A stretch of 53,395 nt of DNA from Deferrisomatales bacterium (GTDB lineage Bacteria; Desulfobacterota; Deferrisomatia; Deferrisomatales; JARGFW01): assembly GCA_029211085.1 (NCBI GenBank), contig JARGFW010000011.1:1-53395 (forward strand). The letters run 5' to 3'. Within the stretch, counting starts at the first letter, position 1. Each line of letters begins with the position of its first letter. Position numbers and translations under genes: made by a program. This document shows, in pieces, positions 48,444 through 53,395 of this stretch. The notes under the pieces are model-generated. The model did not search any database, was not told the DNA's origin, and saw only the letters and a list, made by a program, of their open reading frames with translations.

Positions 48444-48777
48444 GGGGATGCGGAGCGCCCGGCCGCAAGGGCCGTTGTGGGAACCGCTTGTTCCAGCAGT
48501 CCCTCGCTCGACAGGTAGACGAGCTGGCCCCCAGCATGCCGTCCAAGATCTGAACCGTCGGAGCGGCGGCGGCCAAGCGGAGGAGCCCGCCCACGACCCC
48601 CGTGGGGTTCCATGATGCCTGTCGGAATGCCCACTCTTGCGAACCTTCCGGGTCCGGTTCACCGCGCCACCGGAGAGCCCCCATGGTTGAGTCTCACCGG
48701 GCCGCGGCAGCGGTGGAGAAGCCGTCGCTGAACTCGTCCTCAGTGGCCGAGCCCGCAGCCGGCCCGGATTCGCGTCG
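48444..48777 (+). other. Intergenic region, no gene seen
   Basis: Between the convergent aminopeptidase and glutaminase genes, short frames on both strands are inconsistent and resemble nothing known. No terminator with a T run is visible. Confidence 0.4.
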
Positions 48778-49692
48778 TCAGAAGATCGAGATCCCGGTCT
48801 TGGTGGTGAACAACTCGAGGGCGAGGGTACCCGCCAGGGAGTTTCCGTGCTCGTCGAGCCCTGGCGACCAAACACAGACGCTGAAGCGTTTCGGCATCAC
48901 CGCGAGGATGCCGCCGCCCACGCCGCTCTTGCCCGGCAGGCCCACCCGGTAGGCGAAATCCCCCACGGCATCGTAGGTACCGCAGGTCAGCAGCAGGGAG
49001 TTCACGTACTTCGCCTGGCTGGCCGAGAGCACCCGGTCGCCGCTGGCTGGCACTACGCCCCCGTTGGCCAAGAACAGGGCGGCGGTGCACAGTTCGCGGC
49101 AGCTCATGGCCAGGGAGCAGTGGTGGAAGTAGGCGTCCAGCACGACCTCTGGCGCGCCGTCGAGGTTCCCGAAGCTCTTCAGGAAGTGGGCCATGGCCTT
49201 GTTGCGGTGACCGGTGCGCTGCTCCGAGTGCGCCACCGCCAGGTCGAAGTCGATGTCATCCACCCCGCAAAGGCGGCGGACGAAATCACGCACGGTGTGC
49301 TTGGCGTCCGCGAGCCGGGCCAGGATGACGTCGGTGACCACCAGCGCGCCGGCGTTGATGAACGGGTTGCGGGGCTTGCCGTTCTCAACCTCGAGCTGCA
49401 CCAAGGAGTTGAAGGGGTTGCCCGACGGCTCGCGGCCGACCCGCTGCCACAGCGCCTCATCGGCCAACTGCATCGCCAGGGTAAGGGTGAATACCTTGGA
49501 GATGCTCTGCACGGAAAACCGCTCCGCGCACTCCCCTACACCGTAGACCGCGCCGTCCACCGTGTGTACCGCCATTCCGAACCGATCCGGGGGTACCGCC
49601 GCGAGTTCCGGGATGTAGGTCGCCACCCGTCCCCGGGCGCAACAGGGCCGGACCTCTCGGAAGATATCTTCCAGAATGGCTGGGTAGTCCAT
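48778..49692 (-). CDS. glsA: Glutaminase
   Basis: This 304-aa protein is the standard length for serine-type glutaminases. The catalytic Ser-x-x-Lys is in FSVQSISKVF; other family features are NPFNSLVQLE, NPFINAGALV and GLPGKSGVGGGILAV. It hydrolyses glutamine to glutamate and ammonia. It starts 102 bases after an amino-acid permease gene on the same strand, suggesting a glutamine uptake-and-use or acid-resistance unit. Confidence 0.95.
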   Translation of the reverse strand: MDYPAILEDIFREVRPCCARGRVATYIPELAAVPPDRFGMAVHTVDGAVYGVGECAERFSVQSISKVFTLTLAMQLADEALWQRVGREPSGNPFNSLVQLEVENGKPRNPFINAGALVVTDVILARLADAKHTVRDFVRRLCGVDDIDFDLAVAHSEQRTGHRNKAMAHFLKSFGNLDGAPEVVLDAYFHHCSLAMSCRELCTAALFLANGGVVPASGDRVLSASQAKYVNSLLLTCGTYDAVGDFAYRVGLPGKSGVGGGILAVMPKRFSVCVWSPGLDEHGNSLAGTLALELFTTKTGISIF

Positions 49693-49794
49693 GGGTGTCC
49701 CCTTTCGGAGGGAAGGGGAGACCCCTTCGGGGTCCCCTGGGGGGGCTCCGCCTCGGGCCGCGCGACAGGCGCGGCCGCGGGGCCTCGGCTGGAC

Positions 49795-51999
49795 TCAGCC
49801 CCGGCGGCTGATCAGAATCAAGGGAACCTCCGTCTCCCGGGCGATCCGCATGGGAATGTCGCCGAACACCTTCTGGCTGCGGCTGCGGCGCTGCATGCCC
49901 ATCACCACCACGTCGTAGTCCACAGCACGCGCCACCACCTCACCACCCGGGTCGTCCGAGCTCACCACCTCCAGTTCGTAGGAGCCCGAAACCTCGTCCC
50001 CCGCCAAAGCCCGCATCTCCCGCTCCAGGCGGCGGCGCGTCTCGTCGGAGGTGCCGGGAGCGACCACCCGCAGGAAGGTGAGGAGGGTGTCGTTCCGGCG
50101 CGAGAGGCTGGCGAACAGCCGCGCCCGCAGATAGCTCTGGTCAGGGCGACCGCCGATCGGCACCAGCACCCGACGCGCGTCAGTGAGTTGCCAACGGACC
50201 GGCGTGCGGGCCACCACCACGTCGGCTGGCACGCGGCCGATGAGTTCCTCCACCCGCCGCTCCACCCCCGGCGCCTCGAGACGGGTCAGTCCCAGGACCA
50301 GGCTCTCGCAGCGGTGGATGCGCGCCACCCGGACGATCTCCTCCCAGGGATCGCTGGAGATGGTGATCAGGGTCTCCGGGCTCAGGTGGCCCGCGAAGCT
50401 CGCGTGGAGCGACTCGCCCAGCACGGCCTGGGCGTCGCGCAGGGCGGGGCTGAACTCCTCGGGCTGCCAAGCGGCAGGCCGGGCCACCACCGAGAGCACC
50501 AGCACCCGCCCGACGCCGGGGGGCACCAAAGCGTCCGCCACCCCCACCAGGCTCGCGGCGCTCGCCGGGTTGGCCACCGGCAGCAGGGTGAGGGGGTTGT
50601 GACCCCGGAGCCGCGCCAGTTCCGGGTCCCGGGCCTCGGCGCCCGCATCGGCCACCCGCGCCCCCGGTGCGAACAGGGTCAGATAGAGACCCATGCCCGC
50701 AGCCAGCCACACGGCGCCGAGGGCCCCGGCGGCGGGGACGGCAAACCCCTGGAACACGCCGAGGCCCAGGCACGCGGCGGCTCCGGCGACGGCGACCACG
50801 GGAAACCGCCGGTCGCCCGAGCGGCGCCGGGCCAGGATGGCCGCCCAGTGGGCCATCGCAAAGCTCACCAGGAAAATCAGGCTCGAGGCGGCCCCGGCGG
50901 CGTCCACGTCGCCGATCGCCAGCACTACGGCGCCTACCGCCGCCGCCGTGGCCGCCAGGGCCCAGGCGGGCGCCCCCCCGTCCCCCCGGATGCGCCCCAG
51001 GCGGCGGGGCAGGGTCCGGTCGCGAGCCATTGTGAACGCCACCCGCGACGCGCCCAGCAGGTTCGCCTGCAGGGCGCTGAGCATCGAGAGGAGCCCGGCC
51101 ACGATCACCAGGAGGTACCCCGCCGGGCCCAGAAACCGCTCACCGGCAGCTGCGATAAGCCCCTCGGGGTTGCGCGCCGCTGCCTCACCGACCGCCGCAC
51201 CCGGTTCGACCCCCACCGTAGTGATCAGAAACAGCAGGGGCAGATAGATCGCCAGGGCAATCCCCAGGGACAGGTACATGGAGCGGGGGAGGTTCCGGCG
51301 GGGGTCACGCACCTCGCCTCCAACGGCCGCGATCAGGTCGAACCCCTGGAGGGCGATGAAGCTGTACCCCATGGCCTGCAGGAGTCCCCCGCCGCCGCCG
51401 GAGAAGAACGGGGTGAGTTGGGCGGCCGCCGTGCCGACCGGGGCACGCAGGAGACACACGCCCCCCGCCGCGATCAGCACCGCGAATACCACCACCTTGC
51501 CCACGGTTGCCCACTGTCCCCCGCCCCGCGGCCGCAGGATCAACGATCCCGAGTAGGCTCCCGTGGCCGCCAGGGCCAGGAACACCCGAAACCCCCGACC
51601 CACCAACCACCCGGGCACCGCGACCCACCGGGACAGCCCCCAGCGGGCGAACTCCACCGCGAACGCGGCGAAACCCAGCGCGTACAGCACCGCCGCCACG
51701 ATCGACGCAAACCACACCACCCACCCCACGGTGAACGCGACCTCGATGGACATCACCTTCTTGGCATAGGCGTAGCTGCCCCCCGACTCGGGGAACGCCC
51801 GGGCCAACCGCCCAAAGCTGATTGCGGTGAGGGCGGCGATCGCGCCGTTGAGACCGAACGCCACGATGGCGGACGGCCCTGCGGCGCGGAACGCGACCCC
51901 GGCCAGCGCCAGGATGCCCCCGCCGACGATCGCCCCCACCCCCACCCCGGTGGCGCCCCACAACCCTAGGTGGCGGGCGGATTCCGCTGGTTGGGTCAC
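49795..51999 (-). CDS. APC family amino-acid permease fused to Usp domains
   Basis: A GTG at 51997-51999 has GGGAGGT 8 bases upstream and gives 734 aa. Residues about 10-430 hold 12 or so membrane helices with APC signatures (GVGVGAIVGGGILALAG near the N-terminus, ALQGFDLIAAVGGEVRDPRR). The C-terminal ~290 residues carry two UspA-like domains (VLVLSVVARPAAWQPEEFSP and DYDVVVMGMQRRSRSQKVFG). CAT-type transporters with Usp tails are known. The Usp part may gate transport by nucleotide status. Upstream of glutaminase, it may bring in glutamine or glutamate. Confidence 0.9.
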   Translation of the reverse strand: MTQPAESARHLGLWGATGVGVGAIVGGGILALAGVAFRAAGPSAIVAFGLNGAIAALTAISFGRLARAFPESGGSYAYAKKVMSIEVAFTVGWVVWFASIVAAVLYALGFAAFAVEFARWGLSRWVAVPGWLVGRGFRVFLALAATGAYSGSLILRPRGGGQWATVGKVVVFAVLIAAGGVCLLRAPVGTAAAQLTPFFSGGGGGLLQAMGYSFIALQGFDLIAAVGGEVRDPRRNLPRSMYLSLGIALAIYLPLLFLITTVGVEPGAAVGEAAARNPEGLIAAAGERFLGPAGYLLVIVAGLLSMLSALQANLLGASRVAFTMARDRTLPRRLGRIRGDGGAPAWALAATAAAVGAVVLAIGDVDAAGAASSLIFLVSFAMAHWAAILARRRSGDRRFPVVAVAGAAACLGLGVFQGFAVPAAGALGAVWLAAGMGLYLTLFAPGARVADAGAEARDPELARLRGHNPLTLLPVANPASAASLVGVADALVPPGVGRVLVLSVVARPAAWQPEEFSPALRDAQAVLGESLHASFAGHLSPETLITISSDPWEEIVRVARIHRCESLVLGLTRLEAPGVERRVEELIGRVPADVVVARTPVRWQLTDARRVLVPIGGRPDQSYLRARLFASLSRRNDTLLTFLRVVAPGTSDETRRRLEREMRALAGDEVSGSYELEVVSSDDPGGEVVARAVDYDVVVMGMQRRSRSQKVFGDIPMRIARETEVPLILISRRG

Positions 52000-52253
52000 C
52001 GGTTTCGACCTCCCGCCACCGCGCCCCGGTGCACTTCCTTTGCCCCAGGGACTGATCTTTCCTGCCGGCGGAGTCGGCTCCGGCAACCCGAACGCCGCCG
52101 CACCATGGCTGTCTCCTTGGCCTTTCCTGCCGATACCCAGAAACGGGCACGGGCTCGGCCTTTCATGTCCCTTCTCCGGCGCCCGTGTCAAGGAGTCGGA
52201 GTCGCGTGGGCACAACACTCGACCTCCGGCGAGCGGGTCGGTGGCCGGGGCGC
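52000..52253 (-). other. Leader region of the permease gene
   Basis: There is no gene here. The ribosome-binding site (GGGAGGT on the minus strand, bases 52008-52014) is clear; a promoter could not be identified confidently. Confidence 0.4.
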
Positions 52254-52294
52254 GGAAACGAACGAGGGCCCCCACGGGGCCCTCGTTCGTTTCC
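52254..52294. terminator. Perfect 19-bp hairpin, probable terminator of mscS
   Basis: The arms at 52254-52272 and 52276-52294 are exactly complementary over 19 bases, with a 3-base loop. It starts 22 bases after the mscS stop on the minus strand and before the permease leader. No T run follows beyond those in the stem, but stem strength favours termination. Confidence 0.65.
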
Positions 52295-52316
52295 GGATTG
52301 CAGTTCCTTCACCGGT

Positions 52317-53144
52317 TCAGTTAGCCACCTGGTGCAGGTGCACATCCCGCTGCGGGAAGGGGATGGAGATGCCGGCCTTGTCCAGCTCCTCCTTGATGGC
52401 GCGGGTGACCTCGAAGTACACGTCCCAGTAGTCGGCTGTGTTCACCCAGGGGCGCACCACGAAGTTCACCGAGGAGTCGGCAAGCGCCACGACGGCGACC
52501 TTGGGGGCCGGGTCGGCGAGAACCTTGGGGTGATCGGCCAGGAGCTTCTCCAGCACCTCCTTGGCCTTGCCGATGTCGTCGCCGTAGCTGATGCCCGCCG
52601 TCAGGTCGACGCGGCGCGTGGGGTTGGCGTTCACGTTGGTGATGTTGCCCCCCATCACCCCGGAGTTGGGGATGATCACCTTCTGGTTGTCGCCGGTGTG
52701 CAGGGTCGTGGTGAAGATGCCGATCTCCACCACCTTGCCGGTTGCGCCGCCGGCTGAGACCCAGTCGTCCAGGCTGAACGGGCGGAAGATGAGGAGCAGC
52801 ACCCCCGCCGCGAAGTTCGACAGGGAACCCTGCAGGGCCAAACCGACCGCCAGGCCGGCGGCGCCCAGCACCGCGATGAAGGAGGTGGTCTGGATTCCGA
52901 ACTTGGACAGGGCGGCGATCACGGTGAAGGCGAGGATCGCGTAGCGGACCAGGTTCGCCAGGAACCCGGCCAGCACCGGGTCGGTCTTGGCCTTGCCGAG
53001 CACTTTGCGCACTGCACTGTCGGCGAAGCCGGCGGCGAACTTACCGACGAAGAGAATGACGACGGCTCCCACGACCTGCAGACCGTAGGTGGTGACGAAG
53101 GGAATCAAGGATTTCAACATGTCCTGAATTGCGTTCTGGTCCAT
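52317..53144 (-). CDS. mscS: Small-conductance mechanosensitive channel (MscS family)
   Basis: This 275-aa protein is close to E. coli MscS length. Three membrane helices are seen (about 18-38, 62-85, 88-115). The pore helix reads AVLGAAGLAVGLALQGSLSN, followed by FAAGVLLLIFRPFSLDDWV. The beta domain includes VVEIGIFTTTLHTGDNQKVI, and VIIPNSGVMGGNITN is the family signature. The C-terminus has PFPQRDVHLHQV. It opens under hypo-osmotic shock to release solutes. Confidence 0.95.
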   Translation of the reverse strand: MDQNAIQDMLKSLIPFVTTYGLQVVGAVVILFVGKFAAGFADSAVRKVLGKAKTDPVLAGFLANLVRYAILAFTVIAALSKFGIQTTSFIAVLGAAGLAVGLALQGSLSNFAAGVLLLIFRPFSLDDWVSAGGATGKVVEIGIFTTTLHTGDNQKVIIPNSGVMGGNITNVNANPTRRVDLTAGISYGDDIGKAKEVLEKLLADHPKVLADPAPKVAVVALADSSVNFVVRPWVNTADYWDVYFEVTRAIKEELDKAGISIPFPQRDVHLHQVAN

Positions 53145-53223
53145 TCAGCTTCTCCTGTTCCAGCGGTGGAGTGTTCGCCAAGTAATGAGGGAATCTAGTC
53201 GGGTTTGGCTGGTGCCGGCCCCC

Positions 53224-53251
53224 ATTATTCCGACCGGTTCAGATTTGTCAA
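53224..53251 (-). promoter_or_regulatory. Strong sigma-70 promoter of mscS
   Basis: On the minus strand a perfect TTGACA (53246-53251) and AATAAT (53224-53229) with a 16-base spacer lie about 80 bases before the mscS ATG. Confidence 0.65.
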
Positions 53252-53346
53252 CCGCCCGGGCCCAGGCTCCGAATCGAACGCCACAACGGCATCGGTCCCG
53301 CTCCGCTGGCCGCCACGACCCTCCCATCTCTGCGGTAATCCTGTTG

Positions 53347-53395
53347 GCAACAAATAGAATTGTCCGGTTCTGTAGCAAATGAATTGTCCGCTTTG
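53347..53395. repeat. Direct repeats at the window edge, possible mobile-element end
   Basis: AATTGTCCG occurs at 53358-53366 and 53382-53390 in similar context (GCAACAAATAGAATTGTCCG and GCAAATGAATTGTCCG), 24 bases apart. Tandem terminal repeats of this type are seen at ends of some insertion sequences. The element body, if any, would lie outside the window. Confidence 0.4.

Noticed and set aside
48847-51969. 1040-codon plus-strand frame across glutaminase and permease
   Set aside because: It spans two well-defined genes on the other strand and is made of His/Gln/Arg/Pro-rich sequence.

Overview
The window is GC-rich bacterial chromosome, densely packed on both strands, with many ATGA, GTGA or TTGA stop/start overlaps. 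Gene content suggests a gammaproteobacterium of a sulfur- and hydrogen-metabolising group (Chromatiales/Ectothiorhodospiraceae-like). The clues are [NiFe]-hydrogenase maturation genes, a YedE/TusA sulfur-uptake pair, a UbiE-type quinone methylase, IHF, many two-component and c-di-GMP proteins, and GTG/TTG starts. The lineage is an inference from gene content; no rRNA is present. No CRISPR array, prophage or complete insertion sequence was seen.

Left part (1-16640). A TRAP transporter (end of the binding protein, dctQ, dctM) is followed by a DUF3187-like outer-membrane protein and a DUF4197-like exported protein. A minus-strand signalling operon follows: a CHASE8/HAMP hybrid histidine kinase with two receivers and an HPt domain, a REC-PAS-GGDEF-EAL protein, and an exported TPR protein. 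Next are an OsmC protein, a transaldolase/phosphoglucose isomerase pair with overlapping ends, a PilZ protein, a threonine ammonia-lyase with an ACT domain, and two small uncharacterised genes.

Middle part (17048-33830). An exported ethylbenzene-dehydrogenase-gamma-like haem protein precedes a chemoreceptor. A NodI/NodJ-type ABC exporter lies on the minus strand. A plus-strand cassette encodes an ECF sigma factor, a zinc-finger anti-sigma factor, an unannotated 52-residue acidic protein and a DUF3106 repeat protein. A coupled unit then encodes a YedE/YeeE sulfur transporter, a TusA-like protein and a PAS hybrid kinase. After it come a sugar nucleotidyltransferase and an RNase HI with an unusual C-terminal domain, a cytoplasmic TPR protein, an exported rhodanese, a cupin, and a TlpA-like protein that has lost its active-site cysteines.

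Right part (34071-53395). A FabH-like synthase and a UbiE-like methylase face a sigma-54 response regulator that follows hypC-hypD-hypE. Upstream of these are an IHF/HU gene and tRNA-Arg(CCU). Then come an RNase AM-like PHP protein, a bacterial aeRF1-type protein, glpD with a class III sirtuin, a cysteine-rich protein behind a strong promoter, an M1 aminopeptidase, an APC permease with Usp domains upstream of a glutaminase, and an MscS channel. The last ~50 bases carry short direct repeats that look like the edge of a mobile element.

The most unusual items are the sulfur-transporter/TusA/kinase unit, the cysteine-less TlpA-TPR protein, the RNase HI with a C-terminal HBD-like domain, the sigma/anti-sigma/52-aa/DUF3106 cassette, the haem-protein/chemoreceptor pair and the aeRF1-like protein.
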